Assembly (NCBI GenBank): GCA_964020085.1
Contig: OZ026608.1
Coordinates: forward strand, 9,557,638 to 9,621,637
Source: Micromussa lordhowensis
Taxonomy: Eukaryota; Cnidaria; Anthozoa; Scleractinia; Lobophylliidae
Reading direction: 5' to 3'
Length of the DNA: 64,000 nucleotides
Each line of letters starts with the position of its first letter. The first letter of the stretch is position 1. Shown one piece after another: positions 9,801 through 19,992 of the stretch. Position numbers and translations under genes: made by a program. A model generated the notes under the pieces. It had not been told where the DNA came from, ran no database searches, and was given only the letters and a program-made list of their open reading frames with translations.

Positions 9801-12800
9801 AATAGGTCAGTTCCGTTCTACACGAGCGCGCATCGGTAAGGGAAACAATGGCGGCTTTTCCTTTTAATCTTCCAGTGAAAATGCCGACGTCAATTAAAGA
9901 ATCAAGTCCGTGCTTATGATTTGTCACTGTTGTCCCTGCGGAAGTCTGAATTCGCGGTAAATTCAAGTTAAAAATAGACAGGTCTGTGAAAACGCCGTGA
10001 CAGGAATATGGGGTAGTTGCTGGCTCCTAGTGATGGGCTCCTGGATTGGCTCATGTAGCGCGTAGATTTCGAAAGCGTCATTCCTTTATTCAACTTGAAC
10101 TCGCTGGAAACTTGAAAACCTTGTTCGAATTTCGAGACGTTAATCGCGAAGATGGCTTTTTTCACCAACATTGTTGATCACCAAGCTGCTTTGAGTGCTT
10201 GTGTATCAGTCTGTGAGTCTAAGCAAACTGCTCGATTTTTCTGCTCCGTTAGTCACGCACTGGACTCCACTTTCAACCCTAGATTTCCATACAAACTCCA
10301 ACGGAAAAACCCATGGGACAGCTCTACCATTGAAATTACAACAATAGAAGTTCAGAACGCTAATTTATTGTCAACACACGACAATAAGTATTTTTGAACA
10401 ACGCGTTTTCTTAAGAGACTTTATTGCTTGTTATTAGCGAGTACAAAAAAAATAAATAATAAATACACTCAGAATTGAAATGAATACACCTAAATTACAA
10501 AACCTACAAAATGGTTATAAGTAAAGTATCATGGAATTAGGATGCAATCAATCGTCTTCATCTTCGCTTGGAGGATAATGAGTCCTTTTTAAAGTTTTTG
10601 AATTAATTTGTTTCACCGCGTGGCAGTCAGCGCACCAAATAAACCCATCTGTCAAGTGTTTACGATCAACAGGAATTTGATGTGCACATATCGGACAAAT
10701 CCTATACCATCTTGCCAGAAACATCTAGGGCATTTGACGACTGCTCTTTCGTAAACGGTCTCTCCGTTGCAATAGTAGCAAGAACCTTTTACTTTAAGCA
10801 AAATCTCTGAGCTTGCGGTTTCTTCAGAATATGGAACGTCTGAATTTCCTTCAGGTTCCAGGTTGGTGGTGGTGGAGGTGGTGGAGGTGGAGGTGGAGGT
10901 GGTGGAGGTGGAAAACAATAGAATTGTGATGGTGGTGGTGGTGGAGTTGGTGGAAAACAATAGAATTGTGATGGTGGTGGTGGTGGAAGTGGTGGAAGTG
11001 GTGGTGGAGGTGGTGGTGGTGGAGGATGTGGTGGTGGAGGTGGTTGTGGTGATGGTGGAGGTTGAAGCCTATACAAATGTGGAGCATCATACACATTTTG
11101 TCAGTTTGCTCTAAGCTTTGAATGAGTTGAAATGAGTTGGTCCTGTCCTCTTTGTCAAAGCATTTTTCCAGAAAAGATAGTATGCAAAGACATATGAACA
11201 GAAAGCACAGTAATTCCAAATTTGCTCCATCATACCGATGTCTCAAAAAAAGTGTCAGTGGTTTCAATTGGTTCATCCATTTACTTGCATGGTTGCAGGG
11301 ATGACTGGTTCGGGAAAAACTGTCTGGGTACAATCATTGTTACAAAACATGAGCTCAAACCGTGATCGATCAACCACCGGAGAGAGTAATCTGGTGTTAT
11401 TCACAGGGGCAAAACGCTTACACGCTATTAGTGATGATGATACCCGGTATCCCGGAATCTCTGGAAAATGATTCCTCTTTAGATGTCAACATTCCCAACT
11501 TGATTGTTATTGACGACCAAATGATTGAAGCCGGAAAAGATAATCGGATCGAGAACCTGTTTACAAAAAGGATCGCATCACCGAAATCTGAGCGTTATTT
11601 ACATTGTGCAAAACCTGTTCCATCAAGCCAAAGGCAACCGAAGCACCAGCTTAAACAGTCATTACTTTTTTCAAGAATCCTCGGGATAAACTGCAAATTT
11701 TGACTCTAGCCAAACAGCGGTGCGAAGACTATATGGATATCTTTTTGTAGATCTCAGGCCAACGACTCCAGAGAGATGTAGATTGCGAACAAATTTCTTA
11801 CCCGGCGAAGAAAGATTCGACAAAGGATTCGACGAGAATAAAATTTCCCAAGAACTGCTCCAGTACCTCAAACAACAAACTCTGATGGTGTCCCCACCAA
11901 TTTCGGAGATGCAACGCATTCAGAATAATATGGATAATCTCCTGTATCGTACAAACCTTGGAGAGGACCAAAAAGCAAAGCAGTACATGCAGTTGCAAAA
12001 CAAGTTTTTAAACTATAAACACCAGCTAAAATCTTTAATACCTGAAGCCACAATTAACCCAACGAATGTGCTGACGGGCGACTTACCAACTGCGCCAAAC
12101 CCCGTTCAAGAAGCACCAGAAATCAAACCAGCGAATCCAGTTCAAATACCAACCAAACTGACTGCCCCACAAGCCTTATCTACCATGGCAACCTCTTCCT
12201 CTATCTCATCTCCCTCCCTCCATTTTGACTCCCCCTCCCCCAGTCGAAACGTTATCACCAGTAAAAAAGCGTAAACGCCCCCAGTCTGTCAAATTTGTAA
12301 ATTACCTGGACAATGAACGGAAGAAAGCCTCTAGACGATCTCGACGTTTACACAGGACTTCACCTTACAAGTACTTTCAATACGATGAAGACTATTAATT
12401 GCATCCCATTTTCCTGATACTTTACTCATAAACATTTTGTATTTTGTACAATTTGATCCCTTCAGTCAGTGCACTTTTTCTTATCCAAACTACATTAATA
12501 GCCAAATTTTACCCATGTACATGTAGCTCAAGTGAGAGAGTAGTAGGAGCCTCTTTCTTTAATTTCCTTTCATTTTAATATCAGTACTTTAGTCAGGGAA
12601 TGGCATGCATGCTCAACAGTGGGAAAACATTCCTGTCCATTTAAACATTAGAAAGTTTGTCCATGACAAATTAGTTCCCAGCATTAGTGCATGTCAAGCT
12701 TCCCAATTGCAATTGGAATTATAGTAATTGCACATGCATCACAGTTTTATGCAAATCAGAACAAAATGTTCCTCATAACTGGGGAAAAACATGGAAATAT

Positions 12801-15017
12801 GTTGCAATATTATTTGCAGTTTGGAATTAACATGGGGGAAATGATCCCATTTTATTTATGGGTTCTGGGCATCATCCAAATAAGGTGTGTCATCGGAATA
12901 TCAACCACAAATAACTGTTGTTCTATAACCCATTCTTTTTCCTATAACAAAAAGATTCATTCAGAGGTCTGAGTCCTAACCTTGGTGACCACAATAGAAC
13001 GTGCCAAATCACTACTGAAGAATTGTCCTTCGTTGTAATTTTGTTGTATTCATTTCAAATCTGTGTGTATTTTTTTTTTTTTGTATTCGCTAATAACAAG
13101 CAATAAAGTCTCTTAAGAAAACGCGTTGTTCAAAAATATTTATTGTCGCGTGTTGACAACTAATTAGCGCTCTGAACTTCTATTGTTGTAATTTCCGTTG
13201 GAGTTTGTATGCAAATCTAGGGTTGAAAGTGGAGTTCAGTGCGTGACTAACGGAGCGGAAAAATCGAGCAGTTAGCTAAGATTCACGGACTGATACGCAA
13301 GCACTCAAAGCAGCTAGGAGATCAACAATGTTGGTGAAGAAAAGCCATCTTCACGATTAACGTTTCGAAATTCGAACAACGTTTTTCAAGTTTCCAGCAA
13401 GTTCAAGTTGAATAAAGGAATGAAGCTTTCGAAATCTACGCGCTTTTATTTTAAATCTGTCAAAGACTGTACATGAGCCGATCGGGGTTAGCGGGCAAGT
13501 TTAGACAAGATTATTGTTTTTATTGTTCTAATTTGACGCTTATTAGTATGGAGGAAGGCACTTTACCTAGGCAGTTTGAATAGTAATGATTTACCTAGGC
13601 ACTTCATTAGAATGGAGGAAGGCAGCTCATTAGTATGGATCGAGGAAGTCAAAAATTATTATGCAGGAAGGAAGGAAAGTCCAAGGGAAGTGCAAAATAA
13701 GGCTTTTAAAAAATGCTGACCTACTACTTCTGACGGCCGCTCGTACGTACTGCGTGTGCAGTCACCGTGTGCAAGGTTAGGCGAGGATGTATACCAAGAA
13801 AATACAAGTGACAAGTGCGATATTTCATGGTATACCACGAGAGAGCGTTGTATAACTATTGTATGCCATGCCATGGAAAATACAATGGCCAACACAATCA
13901 ATGCCGCGATATACCCGTGACGCTTAATAGGAAGATTGGATGTAATACCGTCCTACACAACGACTTTCCAGTCTTCTGACTAGCTGTATTTTCTATGGCA
14001 TGGTATAAGTCGCCATATTACACCATTCCACGGGTGACATTTCTAATAAGGTGTATACATTTCCAAGTTATTTAGGCCGAATTTAATTCGGGCACACTAA
14101 CCTAATGGTCAATCCGACTAAATTGCTTTTTTTTAGATTTCTTTTGGCAGCGCATGCTCAGGAAAACCTTGTACCAACCAGTGTTGCAGCCAGAATCCGT
14201 GTCTTCATGGAGGAAACTGCACGGTGTTGTGCGATCATCCCAAACACAAGTTTAAATGCTCCTGCCCAGGGGAATACTTCGGTAGATCATGTCAGAAGCG
14301 GAGAAAACGATCCTGTAAGGAACTACTTGAAATGTACACGGAAGCCGGGTCTGGGGTGTTTATTTCATCCGACGGACCACTCTATCTACAAAACATTCTG
14401 TGATTTTAAATCTGAAAATAACTCTGTTTGGACTCTTGTCGAGTCATTCAGCATGGCTAACAACCCCGAGTTTGTCAACAAGCCATTTTATGTAGACTAC
14501 CCTGTCAACAAAAAAGGCTTCAGTTGGAATAAGTTCCGTTTACCGCTATCCCACCCAGATGGACATGATTGCCAATCATTCCACTCACTTTCGAGCCACA
14601 TGCAATTTTAACATCGATGGTCTCATTTACATCGATTATTTAAGGGTAAAATTCACTGATATCGATGTGATGGAGTTAAAATTTGACGAATGCAAGAAAT
14701 ACGAATACATCAATATCCGCGGATATGGTTGCGAAAATGGTACCGCTCACTTTGTCCAAAAAGATCAATGGCACGCACATGTTGATTCATATCAGGGATC
14801 GTTGAGAGGATGCCAGCTGATTAGCCCAGGAGCCTTGGAACTACCAGCAGGTGAAGATAATTTCGGTTATTACGAAACAGTGAACACTGTCCATAGGTGC
14901 TCATCAAGCCGTAACTCTACGACCCAGTGGTGGTTCGGAGAGCAATTACAAGAAAGTTTACATTCTTATTACAATAAGGGTGACACTCTTAAGGGCCACT
15001 GCAGACCCTTATGGTGA
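6878..15017 (+). CDS. Secreted PAN/Apple-EGF protein with WTL-type C-terminal domain; two frameshifts
   Basis: Exon 1 is 6878-7225 (116 codons, donor GTATGA). Residues 1-24 look like a signal peptide. The rest is a PAN/Apple-like module with NRAMVGHSF and cysteines 26, 30, 63, 67, 72, 74 and 84. Exon 2 starts after the acceptor ending at 14136 (phase 0) with an EGF-like domain containing NPCLHGGNC and CSCPGEYFGRSC. It is followed by a basic RRKRSC stretch and a domain with FCDFKSENNSVWTLVESFS, STHFRATCNF and NTVHRCSSSRNSTTQWWFGE, ending at TGA 15015-15017. I know this PAN-EGF plus WTL domain order from cnidarian secreted proteins; it is fibrinogen-like in flavour. Function is unproven, probably extracellular binding. 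The EGF frame shifts by one base near 14381 and again near 14545-14560, so the exon is not one open frame. It may be a pseudogene or carry assembly indels. Confidence 0.75.
7226..9454 (+). other. Intron 1 of the PAN/EGF gene, part upstream of the Polinton
   Basis: This stretch runs from the donor GTATGA at 7226 to the GACGGC duplication. It has no recognised coding sequence. About 90 bp near 8700-8795, including a TGGTATACCATGG-like core, recurs inverted near 13785-13870 on the other side of the Polinton. That may be an older element that was interrupted. Confidence 0.6.
9455..10500 (+). repeat. Left terminal inverted repeat of the Polinton (with a 340-bp insertion)
   Basis: This is inverted homology to 13034-13731, interrupted only by the nested element at 9705-10044. 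Without that insertion the arm is about 700 bp. An 81-codon frame at 10152-10397 lies inside the arm, but the corresponding frame in the right arm is shifted by an indel, so I do not treat it as a gene. The inner limit is near 10500, where AAATTAC-type similarity fades. Confidence 0.8.
9705..10044. mobile_element. 340-bp MITE nested in the Polinton left arm
   Basis: The termini CCAGGAGCCCATCACTAGGAGC (22 bp, starting at 9705) and its exact complement (ending at 10044) are flanked by ATTGG at 9700-9704 and 10045-10049. A second inverted pair around ACAGACCGGTCTATTTTTAGA lies inside. The right arm of the Polinton lacks this segment, which shows that it entered after the arms formed and defines the empty site. 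No coding sequence. Confidence 0.9.
10548..11094 (-). pseudogene. Polinton minus-strand Pro-rich zinc-ribbon protein, frameshifted
   Basis: The N-terminal half is polyproline broken by SQFYCFPP, encoded by a GGT/GGA triplet expansion on the plus strand. The C-terminal half has two CxxC pairs: CYYC and CPRC in one frame, then CPIC and CADC after a one-base shift near 10715. It ends with an acidic SEDEDD tail and a stop at 10548-10550. Four CxxC knuckles suggest a pair of zinc ribbons. It lies divergently upstream of the ATPase inside the Polinton, so it is element-encoded. I do not recognise the family and assign no function. Repeat expansion and the frameshift suggest decay. Confidence 0.55.
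10860..11062 (+). repeat. GGT/GGA triplet repeat
   Basis: About 200 bp consist almost only of GGTGGT/GGTGGA triplets, interrupted twice by the same AAAACAATAGAATTGTGATG segment. On the minus strand this encodes proline runs. The two interruptions show that the array grew by duplication of a unit longer than a triplet. Confidence 0.9.
11238..12398 (+). pseudogene. Polinton packaging-ATPase-like gene with downstream extension, frameshifted
   Basis: The frame from 11238 contains HPFTCMVAGMTGSGKT, a Walker A motif in the setting typical of FtsK/HerA-type packaging ATPases of Polintons. A shifted frame has NLIVIDDQMIEAG (Walker B, about 11493-11530). A third frame resumes at about 11720 with YGYLFVDLRPTTPERCRLRTN and LPGE, the usual ATPase C-terminus. 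Reading then runs without a stop into a region with QRIQNNMDNLLYRTN and KQYMQLQNKFLNYK. After another shift comes a basic tail with PVKKRKRP, a possible nuclear signal, ending at TAA 12396-12398. At least three frameshifts make it non-functional. In intact elements this ATPase is predicted to pump DNA into capsids. The downstream part could be a separate small gene fused by loss of a stop. Confidence 0.75.
13034..13731 (-). repeat. Right terminal inverted repeat of the Polinton
   Basis: This is the mirror copy of the left arm. It contains a run of about 15 T near 13070 and the CTTATTAGTATGGAGGAAGG-type subterminal blocks. Arms differ by scattered substitutions and indels, so the insertion is not very recent. 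Confidence 0.85.
13738..14136 (+). repeat. End of intron 1 with foldback sequence
   Basis: The stretch carries inverted copies of TATTTTCTATGGCATGGTATA (about 13855-13880 versus 13985-14010) and a block matching 8700-8795 in reverse. It then reaches the pyrimidine tract and the acceptor TTTTTTTAG at 14136. No gene. Confidence 0.5.
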
Positions 15018-16845
15018 ACGAATTTAAGGAGTATTCTTTAAAAGTTCCAGCAAGTTCACAATATGAAACACGGCTCGATCAATCAAGATGGTCGATTGAA
15101 TTTCTGCAAAATTGAGCATTTTCAACAGGCAAGTACAGAAAGGAGGAAACTTGCCTTGATTTCATACTTTCAGTTTGTAATTTACGCGTAGTTTTTCTGT
15201 GTTAAATATCATTTTGAAGTAAATACGTTTTGTATACTTTTTGGCTGTTTGAAATTTACAATTTAATTTAGAAACCAAAATTTCAACTGATTTGAGAGGG
15301 TCATAACTCTTCTAGTATACGAATATCTGGACAAATGTAAGGTTCTTAACAAAAGACCTTTGCTACTGTTATACCATGTCTATATGCATGGCTGGTTTGG
15401 CAAGTGAAAATTAAGTGCGCTACGCCAAAAATTGACCAATTGCGCCATTTTTAGGTGACCGAGCGAAAATTGCTTGGCGTTACACGATGACAAAGAGACC
15501 AATTTGTTAGTGTTCTACACAAAAGTTACATTTGTGTTGAAATTTGTTCCGGGTACACGTACAATTTCTCGTTTCATTTGAGAACTTGTATCAAGTGATA
15601 ACCGGGGAAGAAGAAACGATGCATTTTCTACATTTATCCACCAAGGTTGCTTAAGTTAGAATGCAGGACTATCGTTTCTCCTTGTAGGCAGACATTTTTT
15701 TCAAAATCGTCTGCTCGGACCGATTTCTAGTGGACTATGTTCTAATCAAGGCTTATTCTGAGGTAAATTATTGCTTTAAGCCTGGTCCTCATATGCCGCC
15801 GACTTACCTGGGACACCGATACGACATATGTCAACATTTATCGTTGAAACATAGGGTGTGTTCCTTTGGGGTGATGTGGATCAGGATCAGTAATCCAAGA
15901 TCACTTGGATCATGGTACATCAAAGGAACCGATGAATCCACTCTGGTCACAGATTCATCGGCTTCTTTGATGTACCATGATACGAGTGATCTTGGATCAC
16001 TGACCCTGATCCAGATCACCCCAAAGGAACGCACCCATAAGCTTGTGCGGGCATTGACCGGCGGGTTCAACTTCGCCGGCGGTTATCGGATATTACTTAC
16101 TTTTAAAATGGCGGATTAAGTCACACGTGAGGATGTCGCGCCAATATGAGTACGCCGGCGATCCATTTCAGACGCGCCGTGGACCCACAGGAACAGATTG
16201 CCGAACGTTGTCAGTTGCAACCGGTGCAGACAACGTCGCAGGTAGGTCGGTGAGATATGAGAGCCAGGCTTTAGTGTAGGATAAACGAGGTCTAAAAATT
16301 AATAATTTGCGTTATGTTATTATGTTTGTGAAGACGACTGTGAAATCGAACTGAGTTTTCACTCAGTTGTCTAAAAATGGCGCAAAATGGTCAAAATGCC
16401 CTTCAAAGTTTTCGTCTACCGCGCTTAATTTTCGCTGGCTAAACTAACAATTTAGATATTGTACACCCATAGCATAGCTCTTTTTAGAACCTTTTGTTTG
16501 CCGAGAGATTCATACACTACAAGAGTTATGACCCTCTCAAAAAAGTCATTTAAATTAAACTGTGATAGTTGACCGGTAGCCCGGCAAAAAGGAGACAAAA
16601 GGGAATTTACCTTACTTAACACAGAGAAATGATCAAGGTATAAATTTTAAACTGTGTGAATATGAAATCAGGGCAAGTTTCTTTTTTTCTGTACTGGCCT
16701 GTGTAAAATGCTCAATTTAGCAGAACTTGCCAGTGATCGAGCGGTATTTCGGATTAATTGTCCAACATTTCAGCATATCGTCAACTCAGTAGAACCTTTA
16801 AAGTATATTACTGAAAATAGTTCACCAAAACGGTCTTGTGACGCA
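15010..16845. repeat. Large foldback element overlapping the end of the PAN/EGF gene
   Basis: The left arm (about 15010-15640) matches the right arm (about 16230-16845) in inverted orientation. GGTGAAC at the stop codon pairs with GTTCACC near 16830. GAGAGGGTCATAACTCTT at about 15293 pairs with AAGAGTTATGACCCTCTC at about 16525. CATTTTTAGGTGACCG-type blocks pair with TCTAAAAATGGCG. Arms are imperfect, about 600 bp each. The spacer of about 590 bp contains a smaller hairpin. The stop codon of the upstream gene falls in the outer end of the left arm. Confidence 0.7.
15854..16036. mobile_element. Hairpin MITE with GGGTGTGTTCCTTTGGGG ends
   Basis: This is a near-perfect hairpin of about 183 bp centred near 15945. 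GGGTGTGTTCCTTTGGGGTG at the left pairs with CACCCCAAAGGAACGCACCC at the right. ATA flanks both ends and may be a 3-bp target duplication. Long ORFs on both strands here are a result of the palindrome. Confidence 0.85.
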
Positions 16846-17191
16846 ATAAAAGAAAATTCGAATTTTTGGTCTTGTCGTTAAGTTCTCCATATTTACAAGC
16901 AGTGGCTCTTAAAGTTTTGAAAGTAGCAACTCTCCCAAACTAACGGCCATCCGAAAAACAACTTCAAACATAATTTGACTTGTTATGAGATATTTGTTTA
17001 AAACTTTAGGCGACCCTCATATTACTCTGTTTTTTATACAACGTAAATTCTTTTCAACAAGATTTATGTCTCTCTTCTTTATATATGCTGGGAACATTTT
17101 TGTCTTGTTAGATGGATTTGTCCACTTAATTGTGGTACACGTTTAAGTTACCTGAAAATAGAGATGCCCCGATAGCAAGTTGTAGGGATAG
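16846..17191. other. Intergenic, nothing recognised
   Basis: A+T-rich sequence between the foldback and the 5' truncation point of the LINE. No motif or repeat was identified. Confidence 0.4.
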
Positions 17192-19992
17192 GCTAAGAAA
17201 TCACACACACGACAAAAGGAACACACCCTAGAAAAAGACATTTCTGCAATCGAAAAAGAACTTGATCAGCAACACCTCTCTGAAGCAGATAAAGAATCCC
17301 TTCATGTAGCATTGAAAATAAAACGACAAGAAATGGAAGAAATAATCCGCTACAAAACGGCAGGGGCCATTTTAAGATCTAAAATAAAATGGTATAACGA
17401 GGGCGAAAGAAATACAAAATACTTTCACAGTTTGGAGAAGCGCCACTTCAATTGCAAAACTATAAGAAATCTTAAAACTGAAAACAACATAAGAGTATCC
17501 AAAGACACTGAAATCCTCCAGGAAGTTAAAACATTCTACGAGTCCCTTTACTCTTCCAAAATAGATCTAAACATGAGTAATGGAAAAGAGGACTCCTTCT
17601 TTCCAGAAAACAACAAAATAAAATTAACCTGTAATCAAAAAATGTCCTGCGAAGGCCTGTTATCCGCAGAAGAGTGTTTACGAAGTCTAAAGACAATGGA
17701 ATCAGGTAAATCTCCTGGGACAGATGGCCTACCGGCAGAATTTTATAAAATTTTTTGGAACGATGTATCCACTTTTTTAATAGACGCCTTAAACATGTCC
17801 TTCTCCAAAGGTTATCTTTCGATCTCACAGAGAAGGGGATTAATAACTCTGCTACCAAAGAAAAACAAACCTCGGCAATATCTGAAAAATTGGAGACCTA
17901 TCACCTTGTTAAACTGTGATTACAAAATTGCTGCAAAATCAATTGCGACAAGGTTGAAAAAGGTTCTGCCACACTTAATAAATAATGATCAAACAGGTTT
18001 CCTCAAAGGCAGGTTTATCGGAGAAAATATCAGGTTGATCAACAGCGTGATTGATTACGCTGAGAAACAGAACATCCCTGGTTTGTTACTCTTTGTTGAT
18101 TTCGAAAAGGCATTCGATACTCTGGAATGGACCTTTGTTGAGAAAACGCTTTCCTTCTACAACTTCGGAGAGTCTATTAAATCCTGGATTAAACTATTAT
18201 ACACCGATATAACAAGCTGTATACAAAACAATGGCTGGTCTTCCGATTTTTTTCAGCTCGGTAGGGGGGTCCGACAAGGCTGTCCCCTATCGCCATACCT
18301 CTTTATTTTATGTGTAGAGATTCTAGCTAGTGCTGTCAGAAACAATGACGGGATCAAGGGTATTTGTATATCAGAAACTGAATGTAAAATAAGCCAATAC
18401 GCAGATGACACCACATTAATCCTAGACGGTACAGACATCTCCGCAAAACACTCTCTCGGAATGCTGGACTCTTTTGCAGACATTTCAGGTCTGAAGGTCA
18501 ATTACGAAAAAACTGAAGCGCTTTGGATTGGTTCACTCCGCCTTCAAAAAAGAAGAATAGAAATTAACAAAAATATACGGTGGTCCTTTTGCAAAGTCAA
18601 CGCCTTAGGGGTCTGGTTTTCAACCATCAAAGAAGAGTCAGCAATGGTAAATTATCAAGAGAAGAAGGAAAAAATCTCTAAAATAATTGAAAACTGGCAA
18701 TTCAGAAGACTCACGCTCCTTGGAAAAATAACAGTTATTAAGAGTCTACTCGCTTCCCAACTAGTTTACATTTTATCTCCACTTCCCACACCAAGCGGCT
18801 ACCTTAAGGAAATAAATAGTTTGTTATATAAATTTCTATGGAACGGAAAATGTGACAAAATTAAAAGAACTTACATGATAAATGATTATACAAAAGGGGG
18901 ACTTAAAACGCTTGACATTCAAAGTTTCAATAATGCCGTAAAGGCAAAGTGGATTCAAAGATATCTAGACCCTAATAATAAGGGGATATGGAAATTGTTT
19001 ATGGATTTTTTTCTAGGAAATCACGATGCAACGGCACTTTTCTTAGGTAATTTAAAACCCGAGGATGTCGTCACTCTAGAAATTGAGGATTCCTATACTA
19101 AGGAACTTGTTGAAGCTTGGTGCCGTCTAAACTTCAGAGGTAACACAATATCTTTTCCTAGCATGCCAATATGGTACAACTCTTCCATACGTATTAACGG
19201 TAAACCTTTTTTTTACAAAAGCTGGTTCGTGGCAGATATAACTAAAGTAAGTAATCTTCTCGATGAGCCAATTTTCTTCAATACCACAGCGTTGTGACAG
19301 CAGTGTTGAACGCGAAAAAGAATTTTGTCTTCAATCAAACGACCAACACTGAACAACTAGTGGGGTCAAAGAGGTTTTGCAAATTAGCCTACAACATACT
19401 TATCGAGCGACAGGCATCCCTGCCGCAAAAAAATCAAGATAAATGGATTTCCGATTTTCAGGCATACGCGGCCGAAGAGATTGATTGGAGTAAAACATAG
19501 AGCTTGCCGTTTCTATGTACTCGTGAATCCAAATTAAGAGTTTTCCAGTTCAAATTAGTTCATCGACGAATCTCAACAAATAGATACCTCCTTAAAGTTG
19601 GACTTTCATCAAGCGAGCAGTGCACCTTTTGTGAAAACACATCGGAATCCCTCTTACATCTCTTTTGGGAATGTCCAAAAACCAAAGTATTTTGGAACGA
19701 AGTTATAAAATGGTTAGGTAATTTTTCTTGCCTCTTGACAAAAAGTTTCTCTCCTCAGCTATGTTTAGGTTTTGTGGATGATACTACGGCCCTCCTCCTT
19801 CACCATGCCCTCCTAATTGCGAGGTACCATATTTTTTGGGCTAAATCAATGCACAACCTCCCTTCGTTAAAACTTTTCATTCGGAACTTTCTGACCTGCT
19901 TGGAAGTAGAAAGACGCTTCTCTCTAAAAAATGGGTTCTTAGCAAAATTTAACAAAAAATGGGGAGCTTCCCTCGCTGAACAAAAAATCTAG
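17192..19992 (+). pseudogene. LINE ORF2 (reverse transcriptase), 5'-truncated and broken at the 3' end
   Basis: The frame is open from about 17192, with no endonuclease domain, so the copy is 5'-truncated. The RT fingers and palm include SPGTDGLPAEFYKIFW, LKNWRPITLLNCDYKI, FVDFEKAFDTLEW (motif A), RGVRQGCPLSPYLFI and YADDTTLIL (motif C with both Asp). Then come LTLLGKITVIKSL and FLWNGKCDKIKR of the connection region. The main frame ends at 19297. The product continues in another frame from about 19294, meets TAG at 19498-19500, and continues to 19992 with a Cys-His knuckle CTFCENTSESLLHLFWEC. The whole resembles L1/Tx1-type ORF2 C-termini. A 3' UTR of about 200 bp with an A-rich AATTCAATAAATAAA end follows. 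Confidence 0.85.

Larger units (their letters stand above)
9455..13731. mobile_element. Polinton/Maverick-like element, internally reduced (4,277 bp)
   Basis: The ends start with AG and finish with CT (AGCAGTAGTAAGTCAGC at 9455; the complement of AGAAGTAGTAGGTCAGC at 13731). They are flanked by identical GACGGC at 9449-9454 and 13732-13737. A 6-bp duplication with AG...CT ends and long terminal inverted repeats is the known Polinton signature. The interior keeps a packaging-ATPase-like gene and a minus-strand Pro-rich zinc-ribbon gene, both frameshifted. No DNA polymerase B, integrase or capsid gene is visible, and there is no room for them in about 2.5 kb of unique sequence. Full Polintons are usually 15-20 kb, so this is a non-autonomous derivative lying in a host intron. 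Confidence 0.85.

Noticed and set aside
10152..10397. 81-codon ORF inside the left Polinton arm
   Set aside because: The equivalent frame in the right arm is shifted by an indel, and the protein has no motif; it is part of the terminal repeat.
10863..11114. Valine/glutamate-rich ORF on the plus strand
   Set aside because: A direct product of the GGT/GGA triplet array read on the opposite strand of the Pro-rich gene.
15730..16119. 129-codon ORF and its minus-strand partner
   Set aside because: Both arise from the hairpin MITE, whose arms are open in both directions; no homologous motif.
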